Source: Purpureocillium takamizusanense (lineage: Eukaryota; Ascomycota; Sordariomycetes; Hypocreales; Ophiocordycipitaceae). From it: DNA of 64,000 nucleotides. Positions 31,418 to 42,205 of the stretch are shown here, in pieces; position 1 is the first letter of the stretch; every line of letters starts with the position of its first letter. Under the pieces are notes generated by a model that was given only the letters and a program-made list of their open reading frames with translations, was not told where the DNA came from and did not search any database. Position numbers and translations under genes: made by a program. The stretch spans positions 124,001-188,000 of the forward strand of contig NC_063080.1 in the NCBI RefSeq assembly GCF_022605165.1, read 5' to 3'.

Positions 31418-33221
31418 GACAAGGCTCTCTCGTCTCTTTCGGTAAGGGGGCCTCCGGGAGGAGAGAATCATCAGGGGGTGGTGTCTTTAGACCGGGTCCT
31501 GCGGGATGCAAGGACACAAACGTTTTTCATATTTATTAGAGAAAACCATTGCCGAGCCTTGTTTTTTGATGGCTTGCGATGCAACTACACCACCTATGGG
31601 AAATGTTACTCTTGTCCTGCGTGACTGTAATTCTCCCGACGTTTGCTGACGGCGTTCCAAGTACGAACTGAGTCCGAGTAATAAGTGCTACTAAAAATGA
31701 TGATCTCGGCACATTTTTGAGGTGGGCAAGAGTTGCGTGTTCAAGACACCGACACGGAAAATGCAAGTCAGTCCCGGGCTCCCCATGACGCAATGCAGCA
31801 GCAAAGCGACGATGGCTCCAGCCGGCCCACCAGCCCTCCACGATGTCGACGACCGTTGAGACGATCAACGGTTCACGCAGAGCATTCAGCTAGCCGGGTT
31901 GGAGAGCTTCTTTGTGTGGCGTATCCCAGTGGCGAGCCGCATTTCACATGTCAGGCGCGAGCTACTATGTACATACGTACCACGATGGATGCACAACGGG
32001 GGCGGGCGGGTGTGCCCGTCGCGCGGCGCAGCCATCTTCTGCATCTGCGTTGCTTTTTCTTGTGCCCAGCTGAGGAGCTGAGTCCGCGCAATGGGGATGG
32101 ATGGTGGTGGTGCACGACTCGGAACCTGCATGAGACATGCGTCTGTCTGCATGTGTCGCGCTTCGCTTGCCGTGGTCGCACCGGGACGCTCCCTCCTCAG
32201 CAGGGAGCACCAACAGAAACAACAAACATCTGCATTCTGTGGTGTACCGGCGTCCGTCTCTGGTTGAGCTGTGAAAAAGTCAACCAACCGGGGAGATTGC
32301 AGTGCAGTGCGATGGGCAGCGGAGCGGGACCGCCCAATTGCAGCCGACTTGTCGTCATCACGATCGAATACCAACTTGATGGACCTCGTCCTTGGAAGCG
32401 GGTAGCTCGGGGGCGGGGCGGTTGGTGCATCAGCCAGTACTCAGGTATGGAAGTCACTATGAGAAGGGCCTAGAAGCTGGAACCCACCCCTGCCCCCTGC
32501 CACTCAGCTGTCGGGAATGGGTGGTGGACACCTCCCACCCAGCGGGAAGGAACAAAAAAAGTCGCCCGGCTGGGGGGTTACAGCACCACCGCCGCTTTTA
32601 GTAGTACTATAGAGGTAGTTATTACGCTGCACAGCGTCATCTGCTCACCCCGCGGGGGGCGCGGGGCCCCTCGTTTAGCGGTCAGCAGACTGCTGTGCAC
32701 CGTCTCACATGCCCGATCACGCCTCCACAACCACCGCCGGCCATCCATTGACTGCTCGACGAGGGTCCACCACCACCACCGCCACCACACCCAAACAAAC
32801 GACGGCGGCCCAACTCTCCTCCAGTCCAGTTGAATTGCTTTCTCCTGATGCGCAACCTCAACAACACCCCGCGGCCCGTCTTCTCATGACGACGTGGGAT
32901 TCCCGCTCCTCGAACCTCCTGATCTAGTCTTTCTCCTTGCGCATATCTACCTACCGGCTACGCTGTATAGAGTATACGCGTTCGACCTCGTCAGCAGCCA
33001 CGGCATTCCTACCATCTCCAACGACGACAGGCCGACACCGCCGCCGGCTCCCGGGGCGTCCGACAAGCACCCTATCCCTGTTGTCGTTCCCTAATAGACC
33101 TCTTCGAATTCGACTCCGCCGGGCCAGAGTGCTGGCAGCAAAGCAGACTTGCGTGCTGCTAGCCCCCGACATGGCTTGAGAGCGCACAACCACCAGCGAT
33201 ATTCATTCCCAGATCGCCATC
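31418..33221. other. long intergenic region upstream of the patatin gene
   Basis: No supported gene in about 1.8 kb. Short frames on both strands contain GGT/CCA-rich and CAC-rich low-complexity runs (around 32735-32800) and no known domain. The last part is presumably the long promoter and 5' leader of the lipase gene. Confidence 0.35.
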
Positions 33222-35606
33222 ATGCCAGACCTGCTGTTGCCGCCGAGCGGCCCCCCCTTGGCGCACAATTCACAACGGGGAGATCCGGCGTCCCGATCCA
33301 AGACGTCGTCGAGCCGACGGCTGTCAAAACCACCGCAACCTGTCGGCCTTGCCGGCCGACTGTCGCGAACATGCAAGAGCGCCAACGACCTCTTTCTCAG
33401 TTGGAAGGATGGCATGACGGTCGAGCAACGCGAAAAGGCAAAGGCACGCGACGAGAGAAGGAGCGTCCTGTGCTTCCGCATCAAGACGGCCGACTCCTAC
33501 AAGCAGTGGGAAGCCGCCGCCCAGGAGCTGGACACGCTCGAGGGCAACGACGCCTGGAAGACCGACTCCTTGTCCGGCGACTACAACCCCCAGCTCATCC
33601 AGAACAGGCTGCAGGCCCTCGATGACGCCCGCCTGCGATGCGACATCCGCGCCATGATGCACCTCGTCCGCACCGCCCTCTCGCGAGACCTCGGCGGCAT
33701 GGGCAACGTCGACCTCTACCGCCACTCGTACGTCGGCACCAAGAAGCTCATCGAGCGGTACGTCGACTCGGCCATCCAGACCATTGACGCCGTCGTCGCG
33801 CAGAGCACCATCGACAAGGATGTCCAGTCCAAGGATCTGCTCGAGGGCATGCTCCTGTCCCGCCAGAGCTTTGGGCGCAGCGCCCTGCTGCTCTCCGGCG
33901 GCGGCACCTTTGGCATGACGCACATAGGCGTGCTCAAGGCCCTGTTCGAGGCCCAGCTGCTCCCGAGGATCATATCCGGGGCCAGCGCCGGGAGCATAGT
34001 CTGCGCTGTCATGTGCACGCGCACCGACGAGGAGATTCCCGCCCTCATCAACGAGTTTCCCTTTGGTGACCTCGGCGTATTCGAGGCCCACGATAGCCAG
34101 CTCGGCGTCCTCGACCACGTTCGCCGTCTTCTGACCGAGGGCAGCTGGTCCGACATTGCCAATCTCACCCGGGTCATGCGCGGCTTGACCGGCGACCTGA
34201 CGTTCCAGGAAGCCTACAACCGCACCCGCCGCATCCTCAACATTTGCGTGTCGACGGCGTCCATCTACGAGCTGCCTCGGCTGCTCAACTATGTCACCGC
34301 ACCCAACGTCATGATATGGTCTGCCGTCGCGGCCTCGTGCTCCGTCCCCCTCGTCTTCACCTCGTCCCCCCTCCTCGTCAAGGATCCCATCACCGGCGAG
34401 CATCTCCCCTGGAACCCCACCCCGCAGCGCTTCATCGACGGCTCCGTCGACAACGACCTGCCCATGACCCGCCTCGCAGAGATGTTCAATGTCAACCACT
34501 TCATCGTCTCCCAGGTCAACCCCCACGTGGTCCCCTTTCTTGCCAAGGATGACCATCTCTCCCCCGACGGCCGAGCGGACAAGAGCGCAGCGAGCGCCGC
34601 CGACGAGTTTGATTGGCCTTCGACCATTGCGTCGCTGGCCAAGGACGAGGCCCTGCATAGACTGCAGTTCATGGCAGAAATTGGCCTGTTCCCCAACCTC
34701 ATGACCAAATGCCGAAGCGTCCTCAGTCAAAAGTACTCGGGCGACATCACCATCCTGCCTGAGATTACGATGCACGACCTGCCGCGGCTCATGAGCAATC
34801 CGACCTCCGACTTCATGCTGAGGTCGTCTGTTCTCGGCGAGCGGGCAACATGGCCGAAGCTCAGTAGAATCAGGGACCGGTGCGCCATCGAGCTGGCTCT
34901 GGACCGCGCGGTACATCGTCTGCGCACGAGAGTCGTGTTTTCCGAGAGCCAAAGGGATCTGAGGCAGCTCAGCTCCGGCATGGCCAGCATGCGCGTCAAC
35001 ATGCCTGTGTCCATCTCGGGTCGGCCGCCCACGGCGGGCTCCCTGGCTCCGTGGTTGACGGGACACCTGCCCAGACGGCAACGGCGCAGATCAGGAGGGA
35101 GTGTCCAGACCATGGCAGACGGACGGCTCGGCTTTGATAGTAACATCACGGACGACGACACAGCCGAGGAGGAGCGGCTGGAGATGGTCAGGCGTCGAAG
35201 CCGCGACAGCTCGCCCACTACCCTCCGCAAGCCCAAGCTGAAGCGGGCTGCCAGAAGTCATGTTCATGTCCCCCAGCACCGGGCCCTCTTCACGGCCGTC
35301 TCGCCGCTGCACGACACGCAAAGTCACCCTGGGTTCAGCTTTGCCCGGCCTCTGTCGGGGGGCGAGTTTAAGGGCGCTAGGCTGAAGCCGGCTGTCTCCG
35401 TGCCATGGGCGCCTTACGTGGAGTCCCCGCGCGGGACAGCCGCATCTCCGACGGATGAAGTAGAGACGAGCGAGCAGGATCACTCCAGCGACGCGGATGC
35501 GGAGCTCGCCACGGAAGAGAGCGACCCGGACCCCTACGAGGGACAGCAGCAGAGGGCTGGGCCGGCGAAGGATGCCATGGAGCAGGAGGTGGTGGCCTCG
35601 TCCTGA
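33222..35606 (+). CDS. patatin-like triacylglycerol lipase, Tgl4/Tgl5/SDP1 type
   Basis: A single exon of 794 residues. A DUF3336-type region at ~55-200 (KQWEAAAQELDTLEGNDAWK) precedes the patatin domain, with oxyanion motif GGGTFG (226-231), nucleophile Ser255 in GASAGS and catalytic Asp406 in DGS. These define the SDP1/Tgl3-5 group of lipid-droplet triacylglycerol lipases, which release fatty acids for energy and membrane turnover. The C-terminal ~200 residues are basic or polar and probably disordered, a likely site of regulation. All catalytic residues are present, unlike the Starship PLP at 13-15.6 kb. Confidence 0.9.
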   Translation: MPDLLLPPSGPPLAHNSQRGDPASRSKTSSSRRLSKPPQPVGLAGRLSRTCKSANDLFLSWKDGMTVEQREKAKARDERRSVLCFRIKTADSYKQWEAAAQELDTLEGNDAWKTDSLSGDYNPQLIQNRLQALDDARLRCDIRAMMHLVRTALSRDLGGMGNVDLYRHSYVGTKKLIERYVDSAIQTIDAVVAQSTIDKDVQSKDLLEGMLLSRQSFGRSALLLSGGGTFGMTHIGVLKALFEAQLLPRIISGASAGSIVCAVMCTRTDEEIPALINEFPFGDLGVFEAHDSQLGVLDHVRRLLTEGSWSDIANLTRVMRGLTGDLTFQEAYNRTRRILNICVSTASIYELPRLLNYVTAPNVMIWSAVAASCSVPLVFTSSPLLVKDPITGEHLPWNPTPQRFIDGSVDNDLPMTRLAEMFNVNHFIVSQVNPHVVPFLAKDDHLSPDGRADKSAASAADEFDWPSTIASLAKDEALHRLQFMAEIGLFPNLMTKCRSVLSQKYSGDITILPEITMHDLPRLMSNPTSDFMLRSSVLGERATWPKLSRIRDRCAIELALDRAVHRLRTRVVFSESQRDLRQLSSGMASMRVNMPVSISGRPPTAGSLAPWLTGHLPRRQRRRSGGSVQTMADGRLGFDSNITDDDTAEEERLEMVRRRSRDSSPTTLRKPKLKRAARSHVHVPQHRALFTAVSPLHDTQSHPGFSFARPLSGGEFKGARLKPAVSVPWAPYVESPRGTAASPTDEVETSEQDHSSDADAELATEESDPDPYEGQQQRAGPAKDAMEQEVVASS

Positions 35607-36249
35607 GGCACATGGCCGACATGCATTGCATCATGAGCGTTTGTTTTATTTGGTCACATTATAACAGTACACGCATAGCAGGACGCGTCTTGGATCATAC
35701 CCAGCATTGTCTTGTTGTCTTACCGTATCGAGAGCACTGCTTTATTATGCCACCCGTCACACTCGAATGGCTTGGCGAAGCGAGATTCTACGTCGGCTAC
35801 GACGCCTTCTCCAGCACACGTCTCCTCCGCCACGCCCAACGTCATCGCCACCGCGAAGCAGAGGGCTGCGGCGGGCGGCCCGCGCCTGCGCACCTTTATG
35901 TGTACTCTTCTAGAATCTTCCAAGCCCGGCACGCGCCGCCCAGACGCGACATGACGCGTTACGTATTGGCTCGCGGCACCCTACCCGACCCGTGGGCACG
36001 ACTGTAGCCTGAGCCCCCCGAGTTGGAGGATGTCCGGGGAGTTGTACAGTCAGTCCCTCATTACTGTTGTCTCATGCGAATCTGCAGGTACAGCAAGCCG
36101 TCTGCAATGCTGCAAGGCTATGACACTAAACGACCCGAGCAGATTATAGAGACCTATCATTATTTACATCGTTTCCAATCATTATTTACCTCATTTTCAA
36201 TCATTCCTTACCTCATTATTAACTTTATATTAAACCTCCGCCATCGATA
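35607..36249. other. intergenic region with short tandem repeat
   Basis: No gene. Near 36170-36225 an imperfect unit, CAATCATTATTTACCTCATT / CAATCATTCCTTACCTCATT, occurs twice in tandem with a third partial copy. The rest has no visible structure. Confidence 0.4.
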
Positions 36250-36516
36250 ATGCCTCTGCGTACGCTCGAAGCCTTCGGCTTCACAAAGCGGGTTCCCAAG
36301 CCAATTGCGCCTTCTCCGGCTAATACCCCGTCCAGCGCCCCAGATGCCCAAGCCCCATCAAAGCCAGCCATTTCCTCTTATGAGGATACACCAGAGCCTG
36401 CTATAGCAGGCCAGGCCGTCGCCATAGAACCACGGTCAGTCACAACCTCCACTGTAGCAAAGCGTAGGGCGACGCTCAAGGGCTTCGCCAAGCGGGAGCC
36501 GCTTTCCACCCTCTAA
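36250..36516 (+). CDS. small Pro/Ala-rich hypothetical open frame
   Basis: An ATG-initiated frame of 88 residues: a short MPLRTLEAFGFTKR start, a Pro/Ala-rich middle and a basic end (KRRATLKGFAKRE). The composition is reminiscent of the N-terminal tail of transposon-encoded or nuclear proteins, but no domain is present. It may be a truncated remnant rather than a gene. Confidence 0.25.
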   Translation: MPLRTLEAFGFTKRVPKPIAPSPANTPSSAPDAQAPSKPAISSYEDTPEPAIAGQAVAIEPRSVTTSTVAKRRATLKGFAKREPLSTL

Positions 36517-36558
36517 CCTAATGAACGGTCCTACCCCAAGTTACCGCCTAGCGCGAGT

Positions 36559-36897
36559 ATGCCTTATATCTCAACAAGGCCACCCTCTGATAACATGACT
36601 TCATCCAGGCCATGTCCATTTCTTCATGTATGCGAAGTAGCGGCCGCACATGACTATGGCAGTCTTACGAGTCTGCTTAAAAAGAAGTCCTGGACGCATA
36701 TCAGAGACGCAGTCCACGCTAGATGCGAGGACTCGTGGAAGATTTTCGTCGACTCACAGGACATTATGTCGATTCGCAAGGCCGAAGCCTTTACCCAACT
36801 TCCAAACGCCAAATATATACATAGAGCAGGATGGTATGTCGTGGTCGTAGAAGACACGACAGATGCAACAAGCCTACGTCTCTACGTGGCGCGGTAG
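36559..36897 (+). pseudogene. possible truncated gene with GIY-YIG-like end
   Basis: A frame of 112 residues. Its last ~25 residues (GWYVVVVEDTTDATSLRLYV) resemble the first strands of GIY-YIG-type domains found in some fungal proteins, but the frame stops directly after, so the catalytic part is missing. The real start may be the second Met at 36595. The resemblance is weak, and a complete small gene of unknown type is the alternative. Confidence 0.3.
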
Positions 36898-37140
36898 CAG
36901 CTTCTTCCTGTCAATCGGCCACTCGAGATACCGGCTCCCGCCCTGTGTCTCGTATGGCAATCGACCTGCAAGCAGCGGCAGGCTGGGGGGTGTGAGCACG
37001 GGCACAGCGGCCGTGGGAATGGTGGTTTGATGCGAGGAAGCGGAGGCCGGACAAACATTGTAAGCGAGGACACCGATGGCGGTTTGGACACCTCTTATGT
37101 CGTATATATAATGTATGAGGTATCCTACCTGGCTAGCATG

Positions 37141-37449
37141 CTAGCGCGAAGTTCTTGAGATAGGCGAATGCGGCGTGCCTGGGTGGTGACCGTCGCTGTT
37201 GTAGACCACCGTGCCGTGGTGTCTGTGGTGTCTGGGATGCCCGTGATGTCCGTGATGTCCGTGGTGCCTACGATGCCTACGATGCCTACGATGTCCGTGG
37301 TGCCTCTGATGCCTGTGATGCCCGCGATGCCTGCGGTGCCAGGTGTCTCCGCTATGCCTGCGACGCCTCTTGTGGAGGCTGCTGCGATAACCCCGGCGGC
37401 CGCGATACTGTTGTTTGCCGCTGCAGTCCGACGGCCACGATACCTTCAA
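37141..37449 (-). repeat. 9-bp GATGCC(T)(G/A)(C/T) minisatellite in a His/Arg frame
   Basis: Between about 37215 and 37350 an imperfect 9-bp unit of GATGCCTGC/GATGTCCGT type repeats some 15 times. On the minus strand it lies in a 102-codon frame with a long (R/G)HH(R/G)H-type stretch; on the plus strand it encodes V-M-P repeats. Either frame could be expressed as a low-complexity peptide. No domain or promoter decides between them, so I record it as a repeat. Confidence 0.5.
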
Positions 37450-37511
37450 TCATGTAAAGCAATGCCACGGGCAAGGTTTAACAACTTTGATCTCAACTAC
37501 AAAGGGCTTGG

Positions 37512-37512
37512 T

Positions 37513-37560
<48 letters not shown>

Positions 37561-37611
37561 TCACACACACACACTCACACACACACACTCACACACACAC
37601 ACTCACACACA
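37512..37611. repeat. (CA)n microsatellite
   Basis: About 100 bases of CA dinucleotides interrupted by CT, a typical fungal microsatellite. Slippage makes the length unreliable in assemblies. Confidence 0.95.
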
Positions 37612-38005
37612 AAACCATGCTCTTGTGTTACGCACCACAGGGAGTGCTTATGAAGCAAGCCTCCTACACGCCCTCACAGTTGGTAGCAATTGTGCACCAG
37701 CGGCCTCATAGCCCACCATTTGGGCGACGAAGAATCTTGGGCTCCTCATCCACCATCTGCCGAGACAGACCCCAAACCAGCAGTCAAGTATGGCACCAGC
37801 GCCATTGACCTCTCCCGCCTCACCAACTCTTCGAAACTCGCCGCGAGACTCAACACACAGCCTCCTCGGCCGCCTTGAGAGTCTGTCCTTCTCACAAGTC
37901 GAGTCACTGTGGCCTTTGGTAACGGGGTTCTTTCTGGACTTGATCGTTTTCTTGCTTGAGGAAGAGCAGTGATTCACCAGCTCGCGCCCGGTTCACGATC
38001 CTGCG

Positions 38006-38013
38006 TATAAATA
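38006..38013 (+). promoter_or_regulatory. TATA box of the first paired small gene
   Basis: TATAAATA lies 157 nt before the ATG at 38170, followed by a pyrimidine- and CA-rich leader. Confidence 0.45.
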
Positions 38014-38169
38014 TCGAGCGCGGTCGGCTCTTCTTCGTGTTCACCTCCTTGTTCCCTCTCTCTCTCACACACATCACACACGTACACACAAATTCTCCGG
38101 GTTTGACATTCCACTTGATCTTTCCAAGCTAGAAAAAAAAGAAGCTCGATTCAACCAAACTGCTCAATC

Positions 38170-38706
38170 ATGCGTAAGTGTCCTCGTCATGCCTTCCTTA
38201 GGCCACTTCATGGTTTGAGCCTCTTCTCACATGCGAAAATAGCAGCGGAAGCAACAGCAGTAGAAGCAGCAGCAGTAGCTGTAGAAGCAGCAGCACTAGC
38301 CGTAGAAGCAGCAGGTGCCCGCAACAAGCGGACTAGGCCCATCAATACCGTCAACGGTGGAGTTCCGGGCTTGGACTTCCCAGAGGCGTTCAGGGCCCGC
38401 AAGAAAGCCTGCACCAGGCGTCGTCAGGAGCCAGCTGCGCAAACGACGACTAGTCCTACGACTCCCGCCAACGCCGTCGAGGAGCCCGCAGTTGAGGATC
38501 CCATGTCCAAACTGCGCAAGGACGTTTGTTCTGATCTCGGCGTCCTCATTGCGCGGCTCGCGAGCCCTGACACCATCGACGCCCCGACAACCACCGCACA
38601 CGGCATCGCCGACCGTGCGAAGATCCTGGCAACGCTGGGCCAGGCGCACATGCTGCTCCGTTTTCACACTGGAGGCCCAATACTGAGCAAGACTGAATCG
38701 CCTTGA
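38170..38706 (+). CDS. small hypothetical protein, tandem paralog A
   Basis: Proposed exons are 38170..38173 and 38243..38706 (155 residues). A GTAAGT donor follows directly after ATGC, so the intron splits the second codon; its length (69 nt) is a multiple of three, so the unspliced frame is also open. The N-terminus is a run of EAAAVAVEAAAL-type repeats, then NKRTRPINTVNGG and a C-terminal helix pair (LRKDVCSDLGVLIARL, then KILATLGQAHMLL). The same layout, including the split start, recurs in the gene at 39.5 kb. No known domain. A nuclear or signalling role cannot be inferred. Confidence 0.55.
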   Translation: MRKCPRHAFLRPLHGLSLFSHAKIAAEATAVEAAAVAVEAAALAVEAAGARNKRTRPINTVNGGVPGLDFPEAFRARKKACTRRRQEPAAQTTTSPTTPANAVEEPAVEDPMSKLRKDVCSDLGVLIARLASPDTIDAPTTTAHGIADRAKILATLGQAHMLLRFHTGGPILSKTESP

Positions 38707-39540
38707 AGGCGCTGGCTACTGGACGGCTGGACGGGCATTCGAGAGAGTTTGCAGCATGACGCTATTCTTGGAGGGGGGGAACAGAGCGGTTCAAAGGGTT
38801 CGGGGTTAGAAATTCTTGGCAAGGCTTGAGGTTTCAAAAGCACGGAGTTTCGCGCACAATAAATCACACAGTCCCTTTGACAAGTAATGTCGTGCCTGTG
38901 CAATCCTGGACTCGTCGACCTACAGGGAAACGAGCAATGCCAAAAGGTACTCTAAAGTATAGGAAACGGCTCCATCAGCATCGGAAATGGGACGTGCTAC
39001 TTGGACACCCCCTTATCTTGTATTTCGCCAGTACAAGCCAACAGTCTCGAGGTAGAAGCAGCGAAGAGACGGCTCTGGCTGTCGGGCGAGACGAGTAAGC
39101 TAGTCGTCAGGCTGCATGGTTGGAGTCATCGTGCGAGTAGGGGTGGCGATGGGGATCATGATAGGCACAGCAGGCATGGGAGGCCGATGAAAGAGGCGGC
39201 AGACGAAAACCGCCCCAGCGGGATTTGGTCGCATGTCAGCAGCAAAACAATATCAACAGTGGGTGCCTTGTGGCCTTGAAAAGAACCCTCTGTTGCAATT
39301 GACTGTTAAACGGCCAGAGCAAATGCTGTGATTCACATTCTCTTTCCAGGTTGGCATTCCTCCGGCACTCGTCAGCTACATATATCCTTTGTGCGCCGCC
39401 AGATCTCCATCCTTACCTCTTTCTTCTCTCCCTCCTTCCCTCTTTTCCCGTGTACATCGCGCTCTAGCTTTGATACATAAGCTTCGTCCCTTCAAATCAG
39501 AGAGGGCTCCATTCTCAGATTTGAACGCGACTGCTCACTT
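38707..39540. other. intergenic spacer of the tandem gene pair
   Basis: It contains the 3' flank of paralog A. A block near 38816-38850 (GGCTTGAGGTTTCAAAAGCACGG and following bases) resembles the flank of paralog B near 40311-40335 (GGCTTGAGAACGAAAACACGG), indicating that the duplication includes the downstream region. A TATAT word near 39381 and a pyrimidine-rich leader precede paralog B. Confidence 0.45.
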
Positions 39541-40212
39541 ATGCGTACGTATCCAATGCCATGTCCTTCTTTCCAGCGAGACCAAGCCAGCCAGCTTTGT
39601 TGAGCTTCTTCTGACGTGGGCAAGCAGGCGCAGCCGCAGCCTCCACTGGCCACAACAAGCGCCCCCATAGTGCTGTGAACAGTGACGGCTCGGATTCGGG
39701 ATCCCACCGAGCGTCCAGCGCCAACGTCCACAAGAAGTCTCGCATCATGAACGAGGACGGCGTCGAATACTCGGACTCGTCCGAGTCTGAGTTGGGATAT
39801 GAGTATGACTTGGAGTCGGAGGAGGCCGAAAGCCAGCAGCCTGAGCCGCCGTATGACCCCCCTTCTAACCACCATTGATCGTTTTCCCACGACCTCATCC
39901 TCTAACACGTCTATACACCTGTATAGTAAGAAGTGGGCCACTCAATCTGAAAGTGGCACAGCTTGCGCTATGGCGAGGCCCTCTCCCAAACCCAAAGTGC
40001 GGACGAAAGACCATCACATCGCCGCCCTGCGCGCGGAAACTCGTCGTCGTATCCGCGAGCTCATCGTGCGGCTCATGGGCGCGACTCTTACGCTCGAGAC
40101 CGCCGCGACGACCGGTGCCGCAGATGGCGTCGCCCTGAAGATTGAGGCGCTGGAGTGTCTGGTGCAGGCTGAGACTCTGCTCGGCGATCATGAAACGCAG
40201 GCCCAAGAGTAG
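39541..40212 (+). CDS. small hypothetical protein, tandem paralog B
   Basis: Exons join(39541..39544, 39628..39850, 39927..40212) give about 170 residues; a NAGNAG acceptor at 39624/39627 leaves one residue of uncertainty. Again the first intron (GTACGT donor) begins right after ATGC. Residues ~10-80 are acidic and Ser-rich (SDGSDSGSH, SDSSESELGYEYD). The C-terminal helix pair (LRAETRRRIRELIVRL, then KIEALECLVQAETLL) matches paralog A. The shared NKR...VN(S)DG segment, start architecture and 3' flank show a local duplication. The acidic region is not present in A. Confidence 0.6.
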
Positions 40213-40726
40213 GCGGTTTGGTACTTGGCGGCTAGATGATGGCATCACGGGGCTCAATGCAGGAGGAGTTGAGTGCCTCTCGAAAATGATAGGCTCTAGC
40301 ATATTCGGTAGGGCTTGAGAACGAAAACACGGAGATTAACTGGCGTTTCCCACTGGATCGCAGGAACGCTTCTGAATATGGCGCTGCTGTGATTGTGGAA
40401 ACCTGAAGTCATCGAAACATTGACGGAGACGTACATACTGCCAAGTACGAGGAGCGGTTCTGCAAGCATCAGAAATAGCCAAGCCCATATACAGTCATGA
40501 GTCCAAAGAAAATCACACCGGGTTGCGGCAGCCTGCTTCCATGGGCCAGTCGGAGGACTTGCTGTGCCTCGTATGGCCCTTGCATAATAAGACCTGAATG
40601 CGGGGAGGACCGGCAGTGCATGAGAGGACGCCACATGCGGAGGAGCTCAGACTTCCTGTACATCAAAAAGGAGGAACTTATCTCAAGTAGTCTTCTCTTC
40701 AAAGCCATTGTAATGCATGTACGTCG
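40213..40726. other. intergenic region
   Basis: 3' flank shared in part with paralog A; no gene seen. Confidence 0.4.
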
Positions 40727-41527
40727 TTATCTATAATGGAGCTCGCAGAATTGACCTAGATTCCGCCAAAAAAGTCCCAGCCTCCATCGGAAGCCTCTTT
40801 CACCGACGACCTCAGCCACCCCATAGTCCTTGTAGATGATTATAGAATAAAGTCCAAGTAGATCCCAGACCCAAACCCGAATGTTCTCTCCACTATGCTC
40901 ATCGACGTCTACAAACTTTATCCACTCATGGCTCCGGCTCTGGTACATTTTGTCCCATTCCTCGGTTGTGAGCTTGTCAGGAAGTCGATTCAGATTGTCG
41001 ACCACCTGCGAGTCCAGAAGCACAAATGTGTTGTACCGCGGTCCTCCCCGCGGCTCGGGTATCGACTCGATCCAGTTGCTCACGTACCGCCTCACCTCGC
41101 CGAGGCCCGCATCGCGAAGCTCCGAGTCGTCAATCAGAACGTTATGAAACCGCCTCATCAGCTCGGCATCGGCGGCCAGATACGTCGAGTCGGAGGGGTA
41201 TGATTCAGCACGATGCATGTCGACATTGGCCGCGAAGAGCTGATGCAGCTTTGTCATGGCTTGGGCGACGCGCTGGTCGTCCCCTTGCCGGAAGCTGGTG
41301 CGGACCACGAAAAAGCCCCAGCAGCCCTTGGAATGCAAGTTGCAGCTTGCGTCCCCGTAGCAGGTTTCATACAGCAAGGATTGACTGCGATCGTTGTAAG
41401 AATGACCTGGGACCTTTGTTGTTACCCAAGGATCGCAGTAGTCGAGACGGACGCGGGAATCCGGGGCGTTCAATGGTGTCTGACATGTTGGCGGGTGGTG
41501 GTGGTAAGAGGACGACTTATTGGTCAT
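40727..41527 (-). CDS. hypothetical protein
   Basis: A single exon of 266 residues from the ATG at 41527. It is a soluble protein with a conserved-looking centre (GCWGFFVVRTSFRQGDDQRVAQAM), helical segments and a Trp-rich end (WIKFVDVDEHSG, then VWVWDLLGLYS). This resembles a group of uncharacterised filamentous-fungal proteins, but I cannot name a domain. There is no signal peptide. Confidence 0.6.
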   Translation of the reverse strand: MTNKSSSYHHHPPTCQTPLNAPDSRVRLDYCDPWVTTKVPGHSYNDRSQSLLYETCYGDASCNLHSKGCWGFFVVRTSFRQGDDQRVAQAMTKLHQLFAANVDMHRAESYPSDSTYLAADAELMRRFHNVLIDDSELRDAGLGEVRRYVSNWIESIPEPRGGPRYNTFVLLDSQVVDNLNRLPDKLTTEEWDKMYQSRSHEWIKFVDVDEHSGENIRVWVWDLLGLYSIIIYKDYGVAEVVGERGFRWRLGLFWRNLGQFCELHYR

Positions 41528-42205
41528 TGATGGGCGTCGTGGCAGTGGTGACACACTGGATGCCGCCTGGTGACACTAGCATAAGAAGAACAAGTGCTGA
41601 GAGAGACGATAGCATGACTTGTCGGAGTGACGACCACAAGACGGGCGATTTCATTAGTCAACTTGCGCTGTAGCGCTGCATGCTTGCGCTCTGTTGTTAG
41701 TAGACAAGGAGTCATGCCATGGCAAGAAGGGACAACAACTGGGGGGCCGCAACCAAGATGAAATTGAAGAAAGGAATCATGTCTGGCGAGGGGGCCTACG
41801 TGGGGATGCGGAGAGCGGCTGCGTGGCGGGCAGGGAAATTGTTCGACCCAAGCTTAGTTAAGATCACTTTTTGCAACCTAGTATGAGCTAAAATCGAAAG
41901 AAAGTTAAGTTGTAATTAGGCAGCTGATTAATCTCGCGTTCAAGGAGGTTTTTAGAGTGACCGTGCGTGGTTGTGCCATTCGTTGCCAAGGCGAGCCCAC
42001 GCGTAAGGAACTCGGCAGCGGTAAACGGTCCGTGCCGGGCGCGGGGCAGGGCGCACGTGCCACGCCACGTAACTCCGCTCCATTGTCGAGAGGGTACTCC
42101 GTATAATAAGCTGATGAATTTACCCCCCCCCCCATATATCCAACATGTACCTTGACCCGACCCTACGATTATCTCCCTTACCTGGATTCGCAAAAGGGAC
42201 TTACC
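41528..42205. other. intergenic region between divergent genes
   Basis: It separates the minus-strand hypothetical gene from the F-box gene. A run of C (about 42123-42132) is the only notable feature. Confidence 0.35.

Noticed and set aside
33324..35081. 585-codon minus-strand frame opposite the lipase
   Set aside because: It is the antisense of a well-supported patatin gene in GC-rich DNA and shows Gly/Asp/Val-rich shadow composition.
33222..35606. The lipase as the Starship PLP
   Set aside because: It is a complete Tgl4/Tgl5-type lipid-droplet lipase with DUF3336 and lies on the resident side; the element PLP is the RING-patatin gene at 13.2-15.6 kb.
37512..37611. CRISPR-like repeat array
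   Set aside because: It is a CA/CT microsatellite without spacers, and the genome is eukaryotic.
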